Notes under the pieces: model-generated
The model's input: the letters and a program-made list of their open reading frames with translations, nothing else
Told to the model about the DNA's origin: nothing
Database searches by the model: none
Program-made: the position numbers and the translations under genes
DNA from: an uncultured Collinsella sp.
Lineage (GTDB): Bacteria; Actinomycetota; Coriobacteriia; Coriobacteriales; Coriobacteriaceae
Assembly (NCBI GenBank): GCA_900761995.1
Contig: CAAFEY010000005.1
Coordinates: 1-14,809, forward strand
Direction: 5' to 3'
DNA length: 14,809 nucleotides
In this document: positions 1 through 8,143 of the stretch, piece after piece
Layout of the letters: the number at the start of each line of letters is the position of its first letter
Position numbering within the stretch: the first letter of the stretch is position 1

Positions 1-10
1 CGCGCCGCTT

Positions 11-132
11 TGGGGTACCATAGCTCCACTATCAACTGCCGCTCAGCACGGCAGCCTTGATGAGCCCTTGCCCTTCTCCTGGGAATTATGATCGGGCATC
101 AATCTGCTGAGTGGCCCGAATCCCAGGAGGGG
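11..132 (+). promoter_or_regulatory. Structured 5' leader of the P-type ATPase with kissing loops and a buried ribosome binding site
   Basis: Hairpin A pairs 31-41 with 49-61: ATCAA/TTGAT and CTGCCG/CGGCAG, with a CC bulge at 55-56, closing a 7-nt loop CTCAGCA (42-48). Hairpin B pairs CTCCTGGGA (76-84) with TCCCAGGAG (121-129), then TCGGGC (92-97) with GCCCGA (114-119), closing a 16-nt loop (98-113). Its 3' arm contains the Shine-Dalgarno AGGAGG (125-130), so translation should be blocked when it folds. Loop A is perfectly complementary to TGCTGAG (105-111) in loop B, giving a possible 7-bp kissing contact. A weak third hairpin may form at 11-28. The pairings are read directly from the sequence; control of the ATPase by a ligand or metal ion is inferred. 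I could not match it to a known riboswitch class. The promoter must lie upstream of the window or in its first bases. Confidence 0.6.
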
Positions 133-139
133 ACTCTAT

Positions 140-2821
140 ATGCAAAAGGAATACCTGTCCGCCGCGGCGGAGGTGCTCAGCGACCAGGGTGTCGATGAGA
201 ACCTCGGCCTGAGCACCGGCGAGGCGTCGTCGCGCCTCGCCAAGACAGGCCCTAACAAGCTCGAGGAAGCAGAGAAGACACCGTTGTGGAAGCGCTTCTT
301 TGAGCAGATGGCCGACCCCATGGTCATCATGCTGATCGTTGCCGCCGTCATCAGTGCACTCACGGGCATGGTCAAGGGCGAGCCCGACTTTGCCGATGTC
401 TTCATCATCATGTTCGTCGTTATCGTCAACTCGGTGCTGGGCGTGGTCCAGGAGGCTAAAAGCGAGGAGGCTCTCGAGGCTCTGCAGGAGATGAGCGCGG
501 CGCAGTCCAAGGTGCTGCGCGACGGCAAACTCGTGCACCTGCCGAGCGCCGAGCTCGTGCCCGGTGACGTGATCATGCTCGAGGCGGGCGACTCCGTCCC
601 GGCCGACTGCCGCGTGCTCGAGAGCGCCACGATGAAGATCGAAGAGGCCGCACTCACCGGCGAGTCCGTGCCGGTCGAGAAGCACGCCAACGTGATTGAG
701 CTTGCCGCGGGCACCGATGACGTGCCGCTCGGCGACCGCAAGAACATGTGCTACATGGGTTCCACCGTGGTATACGGCCGCGGCCGCGCCGTCGTGGTCG
801 GCACCGGCATGGATACCGAGATGGGTAAGATCGCCGGCGCCCTGGCCGAGGCCAAGGAAGAGCTCACGCCGCTGCAAGTGAAGCTTGCCGAGCTCAGCCG
901 CATCCTCACCATCATGGTGATTATCATCTGCGTCGTGATCTTTGGCGTTGACATCCTCCGCCACGGCGTGGGCAACGTCCTTACCGACCCGACTGCCTTG
1001 CTCGACACCTTTATGGTCGCTGTCTCGCTCGCCGTCGCTGCCATCCCCGAGGGTCTGGTCGCCGTCGTGACCATCGTGCTGTCGCTTGGCGTGACCAAGA
1101 TGGCCAAGCGCCAGGCGATTATCCGCAAGCTCTCTGCCGTCGAGACCCTTGGCTGCACGCAGACCATCTGCTCCGACAAGACCGGCACCCTTACCCAAAA
1201 CAAGATGACCGTCGTCAAGCACGAGCTCGCCGCGCCTGAGGAGAAGTTCCTGGCCGGTATGGCTCTGTGCTCCGACGCCCAGTGGGATGAGGAGCTGGGC
1301 GAGGCCGTGGGTGAGCCGACTGAGTGCGCGCTCGTCAACGACGCCGGCAAGGCGGGGCTCACCGGCCTGACCGCCGAGCATCCGCGTGTGGGTGAGGCCC
1401 CGTTTGACTCGGGCCGCAAGATGATGTCCGTGGTCGTCGAGACCCTGGACGGCGAGTATGAGCAGTACACCAAGGGCGCGCCCGATGTGGTGATCGGCCT
1501 GTGCACCCATATCTACGACGGCGACAAGGTCGTTCCACTGACCGAGGAGCGCCGCGCCGAGCTCGTGGCCGCCAACAAGGCCATGGCCGACGAGGCCCTG
1601 CGCGTGCTGGCGCTGGCAAGCCGCACCTACACCGAGGTCCCGGCCGACTGCAGCCCCGCCGCGCTCGAGCATGACCTGGTCTTTTGCGGCCTGTCCGGCA
1701 TGATTGACCCGGTCCGCCCCGAGGTCGCCGACGCCATCCGCGAGGCGCACGACGCCGGTATCCGCACCGTCATGATCACGGGCGACCATATCGACACTGC
1801 CGTGGCCATCGCCAAGCAGCTGGGCATCGTCACCGATCGCAGTCATGCCATCACCGGTGCCGACCTCGATCGCATGAGCGATGAGGAGCTCGACGCGCAC
1901 ATCGAGGACTACGGCGTGTACGCCCGCGTCCAGCCCGAGCACAAGACCCGCATCGTCGAGGCTTGGAAGTCGCGCGACCAGATTGTGGCCATGACGGGCG
2001 ATGGCGTCAACGACGCCCCGTCCATCAAACGTGCCGACATCGGCGTTGGCATGGGCATCACCGGTACCGACGTCACCAAGAACGTCGCCGACATGGTGCT
2101 TGCTGATGACAACTTCGCCACCATCATCGGTGCCTGCGAAGAGGGCCGTCGCATCTACGACAACATCCGCAAGGTCATCCAGTTCCTGCTTTCGGCCAAC
2201 CTTGCCGAGGTCTTCTCGGTGTTCATCGCCACGCTTATCGGCTTTACCATCTTCCAGCCGGTGCAGCTGCTGTGGGTGAACCTGGTCACCGACTGCTTCC
2301 CCGCGCTCGCGCTGGGCATGGAGGATGCCGAGGGCGACATCATGAAGCGCAAGCCGCGCAACGCCAAGGACGGTGTCTTTGCCGGCAATATGGGTCTGGA
2401 CTGTGTGGTCCAGGGCCTAATCATCACCGTGCTGGTGCTGGCGAGCTTCTTTGTGGGCGTGTACTTTGACATGGGCTACATCCACATCGCCGATATGATC
2501 GCTGGCAATGCCGACGAGGAAGGCGTGATGATGGCGTTCATCACGCTCAACATGGTCGAGATTTTCCACTGCTTCAATATGCGCAGCCGTCGTGCGTCGC
2601 TGTTCACCATGAAGAAGCAGAACAAGTGGCTGTGGGCTTCCGCCGCACTGGCGCTGGTGCTGACGGTGATCGTAACCGTGCAGCCGACGCTTGCCGAGAT
2701 GTTCTTTGGCCCCGTGACGCTTGAGCTCAAGGGCGTTGTCGCTGCCCTGGGCTTGGCCTTCCTGATCATCCCGCTGATGGAGATCTACAAGGCGATCATG
2801 CGCGCCGTGGAAAAGGAGTAA
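140..2821 (+). CDS. Calcium-translocating P-type ATPase (SERCA/PMCA-like, P2 type)
   Basis: Membrane pump of 893 residues that uses ATP to export cations, most likely Ca2+, from the cytoplasm. It is full length for the family. The actuator-domain TGES lies at 173-176, the phosphorylated Asp is D346 in DKTGTLTQNK, KGAP of the nucleotide domain is at 445-448, and TGDGVNDAP starts at 619. The M4 motif PEGL starts at P303. Residues matching the SERCA calcium ligands are present: E304 in M4, N687 and E690 in M5, and N714, T717 and D718 in M6 (NLVTD). This pattern favours Ca2+ over Mg2+ or Na+/K+. The cytoplasmic N-terminus carries the usual cation-ATPase N domain, and M7-M10 fill the C-terminal third. 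The start ATG is 7 nt after AGGAGGGG. That binding site sits inside a leader hairpin, so control at translation is likely. The gene appears to be transcribed alone. Mn2+ transport is a possible alternative. Confidence 0.93.
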   Translation: MQKEYLSAAAEVLSDQGVDENLGLSTGEASSRLAKTGPNKLEEAEKTPLWKRFFEQMADPMVIMLIVAAVISALTGMVKGEPDFADVFIIMFVVIVNSVLGVVQEAKSEEALEALQEMSAAQSKVLRDGKLVHLPSAELVPGDVIMLEAGDSVPADCRVLESATMKIEEAALTGESVPVEKHANVIELAAGTDDVPLGDRKNMCYMGSTVVYGRGRAVVVGTGMDTEMGKIAGALAEAKEELTPLQVKLAELSRILTIMVIIICVVIFGVDILRHGVGNVLTDPTALLDTFMVAVSLAVAAIPEGLVAVVTIVLSLGVTKMAKRQAIIRKLSAVETLGCTQTICSDKTGTLTQNKMTVVKHELAAPEEKFLAGMALCSDAQWDEELGEAVGEPTECALVNDAGKAGLTGLTAEHPRVGEAPFDSGRKMMSVVVETLDGEYEQYTKGAPDVVIGLCTHIYDGDKVVPLTEERRAELVAANKAMADEALRVLALASRTYTEVPADCSPAALEHDLVFCGLSGMIDPVRPEVADAIREAHDAGIRTVMITGDHIDTAVAIAKQLGIVTDRSHAITGADLDRMSDEELDAHIEDYGVYARVQPEHKTRIVEAWKSRDQIVAMTGDGVNDAPSIKRADIGVGMGITGTDVTKNVADMVLADDNFATIIGACEEGRRIYDNIRKVIQFLLSANLAEVFSVFIATLIGFTIFQPVQLLWVNLVTDCFPALALGMEDAEGDIMKRKPRNAKDGVFAGNMGLDCVVQGLIITVLVLASFFVGVYFDMGYIHIADMIAGNADEEGVMMAFITLNMVEIFHCFNMRSRRASLFTMKKQNKWLWASAALALVLTVIVTVQPTLAEMFFGPVTLELKGVVAALGLAFLIIPLMEIYKAIMRAVEKE

Positions 2822-2839
2822 GTTAACCTGCCCGGGTCT

Positions 2840-2922
2840 GCCCGCCTGCGGGGTTTCCACGGGCACGTCCTCGCCGCGTTGCGGCTGCGGGATGTGCCCT
2901 TAGGAAACCCCTCTCGGCGGGC
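2840..2922. repeat. Large imperfect palindrome between the ATPase gene and rsgA
   Basis: Nested arms pair in order: GCCCGCC (2840-2846) with GGCGGGC (2916-2922), GGGGTTTCC (2850-2858) with GGAAACCCC (2903-2911), GGGCAC (2861-2866) with GTGCCC (2894-2899), TCC (2868-2870) with GGA (2890-2892), and GCCGC (2873-2877) with GCGGC (2881-2885), leaving a 3-nt loop. No T-run follows, so it is not a classical terminator. It resembles a REP- or MITE-like intergenic element, or a very stable mRNA 3' end for the ATPase transcript. Whether it is repeated elsewhere in the genome cannot be seen here. Confidence 0.7.
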
Positions 2923-2987
2923 GGGCCCTGCGGTGACTTTGCTGGCTTTTCTCTCGTGCGGATGAAAAGGGCTGAGGGAAAGTGTGT

Positions 2988-3023
2988 GAGTCGGTCGAGC
3001 GTTTGCTCGACCGACTCTTTTTT
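2988..3023 (+). terminator. Rho-independent terminator upstream of rsgA
   Basis: A perfect 13-bp stem, GAGTCGGTCGAGC (2988-3000) with GCTCGACCGACTC (3005-3017), a 4-nt loop GTTT and a run of six T (3018-3023). It should end the ATPase transcript. It lies 166 nt after the stop codon, beyond the large palindrome. The stem is symmetrical, but the T-run is only on the + side. Confidence 0.92.
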
Positions 3024-3028
3024 GTGGG

Positions 3029-3034
3029 TAAAAT
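3029..3034 (+). promoter_or_regulatory. rsgA: Possible -10 box for rsgA
   Basis: TAAAAT lies just after the terminator T-run and about 40 nt before the GTG start of rsgA, the right place for a promoter. No good -35 box lies 16-18 nt upstream, because that stretch is the terminator stem. The call rests on position and one hexamer only. Confidence 0.35.
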
Positions 3035-3072
3035 ACCTGCTCAGTTGTGTGGTTTTGTGCTGGGAGGCATCT

Positions 3073-4257
3073 GTGGGCAAGGCTAAGGCTAAAGCGAAGA
3101 AAAAGACGACGGGGGCGCGGGCTAAGCGCGATCGTCGTCGGAAGCTTGCGACCGAAGCTCCCGCGTCTGCCGAGGAACTGCTGGCAAGCGTGCCGGGACT
3201 CGACGCGCTGCAGGACGTTCCGGCGTTCGACGACCTGCCGGTCGATGAAGCTCAGCAGACTGCCTTTGATGATTTCTGCGCACATGCCGAGGAACCCGAG
3301 CAGATGCAGCTTGGCGCCGTGGTGCGCTTGGATCGTGGGTTTCCACTGGTGGCGACCGCCGACGATACCTTCCGCGCCGAGCATGCCGTGGGGTTTGCCA
3401 AGTCGCGCGGTGAGGACGAGGTCCTGCTACCTGCCGTGGGCGATCGTGTGGCGGTGCGCCGCGCTCCCGGGCATGATATGGGCGTGATTGAGTGCGTGCT
3501 GCCGCGCCGTACGAGCTTTGAGCGTTGGCGCGGCCGTGCCCGCGGAGAGCGACAGGTGCTCTGCTCCAACGTGGATAGCGTGCTAATCGTGCAGGCGCTC
3601 GGTGCCGGCGAGGTGCTGCTCGACCGTGTGGCGCGCTCGCTGGTGTTGGCGCTCGACTGCGATGCCGAACCGGTGGTGGTACTCACCAAAGCTGACCGTT
3701 GCGATGCCGAGGAGCTCGAGCGCGATCTGGACCGCGTGCGCCGCCTGGTGGGTCCGGACGTGCGCGTGATCGTGACGTCCTCTGCCGAGGGCCGCGGCCT
3801 GGACGAGGTCCGTGCCTGCGTGCCTGTCGGGAGCTGCGCCATGATTCTGGGCGAGTCGGGTGCCGGCAAGTCGACGCTGCTCAATGCACTGCTGGGCCAC
3901 GATACGTTGGCGACCGGCGGTGTGCGCGAACGCGACGACCAGGGCCGTCACACTACCGTCGCGCGCGTGATGGTGGCGCTGCCGGGCGACGCCGGCGTGA
4001 TCGCCGATGCCCCGGGTCTGCGCAGTTTGCCGCTCGTGGGACATGAGCGGGGTCTGGCGCGCGCCTTCCCCGAGATTGTCGAGGCATCGCGTGCGTGCCG
4101 ATTTGGCGATTGCACGCATGTCCATGAGCCGGGTTGCGCCGTTCGCGAGGCCGAAGACGCCGGGCAGATTGACAGCCTGCGTCTGGAAACGTTCCAAAAC
4201 CTGGCGTCATCCATGCGCGTGAGCGCTCAAATGCTCGATCCCGATGTCCATCTGTAA
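3073..4257 (+). CDS. rsgA: Small ribosomal subunit biogenesis GTPase RsgA
   Basis: Cytoplasmic GTPase that acts late in 30S subunit maturation; 394 residues, somewhat longer than usual because of a Lys/Arg/Ala-rich N-terminal extension of about 30 residues that could bind rRNA. The GTPase motifs come in the permuted order typical of the YlqF/RsgA class: TKAD (G4, 205-208), then the P-loop GESGAGKST (260-268), the G2 threonines in GRHTT, and DAPG (G3, 312-315). A zinc-binding knuckle follows, with Cys342, Cys347, His349 and Cys355. An OB-fold-like segment precedes the GTPase domain. The GTG start at 3073 follows GGGAGG with a 5-nt gap. The in-frame ATG at 2956 is rejected because translation from it would run through the terminator. 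The gene stands alone between two terminators. Confidence 0.93.
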   Translation: MGKAKAKAKKKTTGARAKRDRRRKLATEAPASAEELLASVPGLDALQDVPAFDDLPVDEAQQTAFDDFCAHAEEPEQMQLGAVVRLDRGFPLVATADDTFRAEHAVGFAKSRGEDEVLLPAVGDRVAVRRAPGHDMGVIECVLPRRTSFERWRGRARGERQVLCSNVDSVLIVQALGAGEVLLDRVARSLVLALDCDAEPVVVLTKADRCDAEELERDLDRVRRLVGPDVRVIVTSSAEGRGLDEVRACVPVGSCAMILGESGAGKSTLLNALLGHDTLATGGVRERDDQGRHTTVARVMVALPGDAGVIADAPGLRSLPLVGHERGLARAFPEIVEASRACRFGDCTHVHEPGCAVREAEDAGQIDSLRLETFQNLASSMRVSAQMLDPDVHL

Positions 4258-4275
4258 TTGATTTTTCCTATGACA

Positions 4276-4309
4276 GCCGTCTCCCAACTGTTCGGGAGAC
4301 GGCTTTTTT
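4276..4309 (+). terminator. Rho-independent terminator after rsgA
   Basis: A perfect 10-bp stem, GCCGTCTCCC (4276-4285) with GGGAGACGGC (4294-4303), an 8-nt loop and six T (4304-4309). It begins 18 nt after the rsgA stop and separates rsgA from the pilus operon. Confidence 0.93.
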
Positions 4310-4380
4310 GCTGCGGAAAAGCCTCGAAACATGCAGTTTGCTGACGTGTCGACCAAAACCTTGCCACGAGCTTGACGGGC

Positions 4381-4412
4381 TGGTCAGCTTTTGGTCAGCG
4401 ATTGGTTTGACA
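4381..4412 (+). promoter_or_regulatory. Direct repeat and TTGACA box in the pilus operon leader
   Basis: TGGTCAGC occurs twice, at 4381-4388 and 4392-4399, an 11-bp period that puts both copies on one face of the helix. A consensus -35 hexamer TTGACA follows at 4407-4412, and another TTGACG lies upstream at 4372-4377. No clear -10 box is found 16-18 nt after either. A regulator binding the repeat next to the operon promoter is a reasonable reading but unproven. The rest of 4310-4509 holds only a short hairpin, CGGGC (4473-4477) with GCCCG (4482-4486), just ahead of the cpaB ribosome binding site. Confidence 0.4.
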
Positions 4413-4509
4413 TCGAAAACCAAGATCGCGATTGCGCCGCTTTGCGCTCTGACCGCCCAGACAATGGTGGTACGGGCATTCGCCCGGCACTGCCATGAGA
4501 GGAGCGGCC

Positions 4510-5169
4510 GTGAACAAGAGCAAGCGCATCGCCATCAGTCTGGTCGCGGGCGTGCTCGCTGCTCTGCTCTGCATGGTTTACGGCTCGTCGATCCGCTCGC
4601 AAGCCGAACAGGTCCAGGCTGAGACCTTGGCCAAGTACGGTGGCGATCGCGTCGAGGTTTGCGTCGCGGCGCGCGATATCGATGTGGGTGAGACCCTCGA
4701 TGAGACCAATGTCATAACCCAGGAATGGCTGACGAGTCTGCTGCCGCGTGACGCGGCGACCGAGCTGCGCCAGGTGCGCGGCGACGTGACGACTTCGCGT
4801 ATTCCCAAAAACGCCGTGATCTGCAATGTCTACACCAAGGCCGAGAGCCACAAGCTTGAGGTGCCTAAGGGCAAGGTCGCCGTTTCGGTGGCGGTCGATG
4901 CCGAGCACTCGGTCGGCGGTGCTGCGGGCGTGGGCAGCTACGTGGATGTGTATGTGCAAAAAGACGGCGTAACCGATCGGCTGTGCGGCGCGTACGTGAT
5001 CGATACCAGTGAGGATTCCGGTGCCACGCGCGAGGGCAAGATCGAATGGGTGACGCTGGCGGCTGACCCCGAAGACGTCAAGGAACTGCTGGGAGCCTCG
5101 GGCAAGGGAACGGTCAGCTTGACGATTCCCGCCACGGCGCGCGGCAAAAAGAGCGGAGGCGACGAGTGA
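4510..5169 (+). CDS. cpaB: Flp pilus assembly protein CpaB/RcpC (SAF domain)
   Basis: First gene of the Tad pilus operon; 219 residues. One N-terminal membrane segment (about residues 8-24) is followed by an extracytoplasmic SAF domain (about 38-115), recognisable from the VAARDIDVGETLDETNV stretch, and a further conserved region with KGKVAVSVAVDAEHSVGG. CpaB/RcpC proteins act outside the membrane in pilus assembly; in diderms they work with the secretin. No secretin gene is seen here, so the protein probably acts at the wall side. GTG at 4510 is chosen because AGGAG lies 5 nt upstream; an in-frame ATG at 4495 has no binding site. It overlaps the next gene by one base. Confidence 0.85.
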   Translation: MNKSKRIAISLVAGVLAALLCMVYGSSIRSQAEQVQAETLAKYGGDRVEVCVAARDIDVGETLDETNVITQEWLTSLLPRDAATELRQVRGDVTTSRIPKNAVICNVYTKAESHKLEVPKGKVAVSVAVDAEHSVGGAAGVGSYVDVYVQKDGVTDRLCGAYVIDTSEDSGATREGKIEWVTLAADPEDVKELLGASGKGTVSLTIPATARGKKSGGDE

Positions 5170-6818
5170 TGAAGGCGATCTGGCTTGCGTGCTGCGCGTG
5201 CGGCGATTACGGACTGTTGCAGCGGGAAGTCGAGGGCCGTGATGTGGGTGCACAGGTGCTTCGCGTGGGTGACCTGGACGGGCTGGTTTCCATGGCGCGG
5301 GCGTTTCCGTCACGCCGCGGGGCTGCCATCATCGCGGCGTCTCTGTTTGATACCGAAGATGTGCGCAAGACTGTTGCGCGCCTGACGGCCGAAGGCCGCG
5401 TGAGTCGCGTGGTCGTGTTGATAGAAGCGCTCGATCCGTCGGATATCGAGGGGCTGTTTCGCGCGGGGGCGACCGAGGTCATCGCTGCACACAGTATATG
5501 CGGCAACGGGCGCGCGGGCGAGGGAGCGGTTGATTCCGATCGGCGCATGACGATTGAGCCCGATGCTTTTGTTGATAGGGAACCCGGGGCGCCTCGCGCT
5601 ACAAGAGGCCCGCGTGTTGATGATTATGGAAAAGCGGAAGCCGAGCATGGTCGGCGCCCCCGGAACCCCCTTGTAGACGATGACGCTGGAGGGCCGGCGC
5701 AGCATGCTGGCGACTCCCCGGCTGTAGATATGGGATACGTGCACGGCGTGAACCTGGCGGATGAACTCGATGAAGTTGAGGGCCTTGCCGGGTGCGGCGA
5801 GTTGTCACTGATGCAGCATGAGCAGATTGCGCAGAACGAGCCTGCCTCGCAGACCGAACAAGCTGCCATGCCGGCTTGGACGCAGCATGTGGTTGCGGCG
5901 GGGGAGACGGGGACGCTGTCACCGACGCCCGCCCCGCCGCCTCCGATGCCGCCGGCAGACGCTGCCGCTTCGCCGCATCGAGCTCCGGTCATCTGCGCCA
6001 TTTCGGGTTCGGGCGGTTGCGGCAAGTCGACGATCGTTGCCACCATGGCACACACATCGTCGCTGTTGGGCTTGCGTGCCGCCGTGCTCGACCTGGACCT
6101 GATGTTTGGAAACCTTTACGACTTGTTAGGCGTCGATGCTCCGCGCGATATGGCGGCACTTATCGAGCCGTCGGCGGCGGGCACGCTCACCGAGCCGGAT
6201 ATCGTAGCCACATCGATGCGCGTGGCACCGGGCGTTACGCTCTGGGGTCCCGTCGCGGCGCCCGAGCAAGCCGAGCTCATGGCACGTCCGGTGGAGCTAC
6301 TGCTTGATGTCCTGCGTCGCGAATCCGACGTGGTCTTTATCGATACCTCGGTCTTTTGGGGCGACGCCGTGGCGGCTGCGGTGGCGGCGAGCGACCGTTG
6401 CCTGGTCGTTGGCGATGCGGCGGTGTCGTCCGCGACATCGGCGTCGCGCGTCATTGAACTGGCAAGTCGAGTAGGTGTGCCGCGCACGCGCATGAGCGCC
6501 GTGTTCAACCGGTTCGGTGCGCGCGGGGCAGACGAGGACGTCGCCATGCGCTTTGAGATTGCCTGTGCGTTGAGCTCCAAGATTCGTATCGCCGATGGCG
6601 GGCAGGATCTCGCCGCGCTCATGGCGTTTGGGCGCGCTGACGAGGCAGTGGGGCAGACCAGCGCTTTTGCGACTAGCGTGCGCGAGGCCACGCGCGAGAT
6701 GCTCGTGGAACTGGGGTGCGCCGTCGGCCCTTGGAGCGATATGGTCGCCGACCGTGCAACGCGCACCGAACGCCCGCGTATCCGCCTTCCCTGGTCGCGC
6801 GAGGGTGATCAGCGATGA
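5169..6818 (+). CDS. tadZ: Pilus localisation ATPase TadZ/CpaE (ParA/MinD family)
   Basis: 549 residues in three parts. Residues 1 to about 120 look like a degenerate response-regulator receiver fold, as in other CpaE/TadZ proteins. Residues of about 125-270 form a low-complexity linker rich in Ala, Pro, Glu and Asp, ending in a proline run. The rest is a ParA/MinD-like ATPase with Walker A GSGGCGKST (280-288), LDLDLMFGN shortly after, and a Walker B-like VVFIDTS. The signature lysine of the deviant Walker A (KGGxGK) is replaced by Ser281; atypical Walker A motifs are known in TadZ. Proteins of this family place the Tad machine, often at a pole. ATG at 5169 overlaps the cpaB stop and follows GGAGG by 9 nt; GTG at 5166 is an equal alternative. 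It overlaps cpaF by 4 nt. Confidence 0.87.
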   Translation: MKAIWLACCACGDYGLLQREVEGRDVGAQVLRVGDLDGLVSMARAFPSRRGAAIIAASLFDTEDVRKTVARLTAEGRVSRVVVLIEALDPSDIEGLFRAGATEVIAAHSICGNGRAGEGAVDSDRRMTIEPDAFVDREPGAPRATRGPRVDDYGKAEAEHGRRPRNPLVDDDAGGPAQHAGDSPAVDMGYVHGVNLADELDEVEGLAGCGELSLMQHEQIAQNEPASQTEQAAMPAWTQHVVAAGETGTLSPTPAPPPPMPPADAAASPHRAPVICAISGSGGCGKSTIVATMAHTSSLLGLRAAVLDLDLMFGNLYDLLGVDAPRDMAALIEPSAAGTLTEPDIVATSMRVAPGVTLWGPVAAPEQAELMARPVELLLDVLRRESDVVFIDTSVFWGDAVAAAVAASDRCLVVGDAAVSSATSASRVIELASRVGVPRTRMSAVFNRFGARGADEDVAMRFEIACALSSKIRIADGGQDLAALMAFGRADEAVGQTSAFATSVREATREMLVELGCAVGPWSDMVADRATRTERPRIRLPWSREGDQR

Positions 6819-8143
6819 GCCTGCAAACGAGGATTAAGGCTGCCGGCGCTGCGGCGGCAGCAGCGCCTGTAGATGCGGGGCGTCGCCGCGCTGTGAAACG
6901 ACGCACCAAGCGCGCCGTGATGGACCGCATGGGTTACGACGAAGTGGCGCGTATCAGCGCCTATATCGACCCGGCACTTGCCCGCTCGGAATTGCGTCCT
7001 GCGGTGGAGGCGGCGCTCAATGTTGAGGAGCCGACCGATCTCGCGACGCCCGAGCGCGAGACCATCATCGACGAGATTTTGGATGACGTGGTGGGCTTGG
7101 GGCCGTTGCAGCCGCTCATCGAGGACGACACCGTTACCGAGATCATGATCAACGGCTGCCGCTCGGCTTTCTTTGAACGCGGCGGCGTCTTGTACCCCAT
7201 CGAGCATGCGTTTGAGGATGATGAGCAGATCCGTGTGCTTATCGACCGCATTATCTCGCCACTTGGCCGCCGTGTCGACGAGCGCAGCCCCATCGTCAAC
7301 GCCCGCCTCAAAACGGGCTATCGCGTCAACGCGGTGATTCCGCCTGTGGCGATTGACGGACCGATTCTCACCATCCGAAAGTTCTCGGACCGTATCTGCT
7401 CGCTGGACGAGCTCGTGGGGTTGGGATCGCTGCCGCTTTGGTATGCGCAGCTGCTGTCGTGTGCGGTGTCGCTGCGACAGGACCTGGCGGTTGCGGGAGG
7501 CACGGGATCTGGTAAGACCACCCTGCTCAACGCGTTGTCATGTGAGATTTCCACCGGCGAGCGCATCGTGACGATCGAGGACTCTGCCGAGCTCAAGTTT
7601 GCGCATCATCCGCACGTGGTGCGCCTAGAGGCGCGCGAGGCTTCAATTGAGGGCGAAGGCGCGGTGACGATCCGCGACCTGGTAACTAATGCCCTACGCA
7701 TGCGCCCCGACCGCATCGTGGTGGGCGAGGTGCGCGGTGCCGAGTGCTGCGACATGTTGCAGGCCATGAACACGGGCCACGACGGGTCGCTCACCACACT
7801 TCATGCGGGTTCAGAACAGGAGACCGTGGTGCGTCTGACGTTGCTTGCACGTTATGGCATCGATCTGCCGAGCGAGCTCATCGAGGAGCAGATTGCCATG
7901 GCGCTCGACGGCATCGTGATGTCCGAGCGCCACGCCGATGGCAGGCGTTTCGTCTCCTCGTATTCGGGGGTGCGACGCGCCGCATCGGGTGGCGTAGAGC
8001 TCGAGCGCTATGTGACGTTCGATGCCGCCGAGCGCACCTGGACGCTTGACCGCGAGCCGCCGTTTATCGCAGAAGGCCTGCGGTCGGGGACGCTCACACA
8101 AGAGGAGGTGGACGAATGGAGATCACTGTGCCCCTCGTCGTAG
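6815..8143 (+). CDS. cpaF: Tad pilus assembly/secretion ATPase CpaF/TadA
   Basis: 442-residue cytoplasmic hexameric ATPase of the type II/IV secretion superfamily that powers pilin extrusion. Walker A GGTGSGKTT lies at 228-236. The Asp box (IVTIEDSAELKF), the Walker B region (PDRIVVGEVRGAE) and the His box (NTGHDGSLTTLHAGS) follow in the usual order. The N-terminal domain of about 150 residues carries the family stretch from GLGPLQPLIEDDTVTEIMING. Length and motifs indicate an intact enzyme. Its ATG overlaps the tadZ stop as ATGA, and its last 28 nt overlap tadB. Confidence 0.95.
   Translation: MSLQTRIKAAGAAAAAAPVDAGRRRAVKRRTKRAVMDRMGYDEVARISAYIDPALARSELRPAVEAALNVEEPTDLATPERETIIDEILDDVVGLGPLQPLIEDDTVTEIMINGCRSAFFERGGVLYPIEHAFEDDEQIRVLIDRIISPLGRRVDERSPIVNARLKTGYRVNAVIPPVAIDGPILTIRKFSDRICSLDELVGLGSLPLWYAQLLSCAVSLRQDLAVAGGTGSGKTTLLNALSCEISTGERIVTIEDSAELKFAHHPHVVRLEAREASIEGEGAVTIRDLVTNALRMRPDRIVVGEVRGAECCDMLQAMNTGHDGSLTTLHAGSEQETVVRLTLLARYGIDLPSELIEEQIAMALDGIVMSERHADGRRFVSSYSGVRRAASGGVELERYVTFDAAERTWTLDREPPFIAEGLRSGTLTQEEVDEWRSLCPSS

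Noticed and set aside
11..130. Known yybP-ykoY, M-box or T-box element
   Set aside because: I could not find the conserved bases of these classes; the 7-nt loop resembles an anticodon loop only in size. A covariance search could overturn this.
86..1942. 618-codon open frame on the minus strand opposite the P-type ATPase
   Set aside because: It is a GC-bias shadow: its composition is dominated by His, Asp, Gly and Leu with no recognisable domain, and the opposite strand encodes an intact pump with every motif.
2956..3072. Upstream ATG extension of rsgA
   Set aside because: It spans the intrinsic terminator and lacks a ribosome binding site, while the GTG at 3073 has GGGAGG 5 nt upstream.
4429..4436. 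A -10 box paired with TTGACA at 4407
   Set aside because: The bases at the right spacing (around CGATTGC) match the consensus poorly, so no complete promoter is called.
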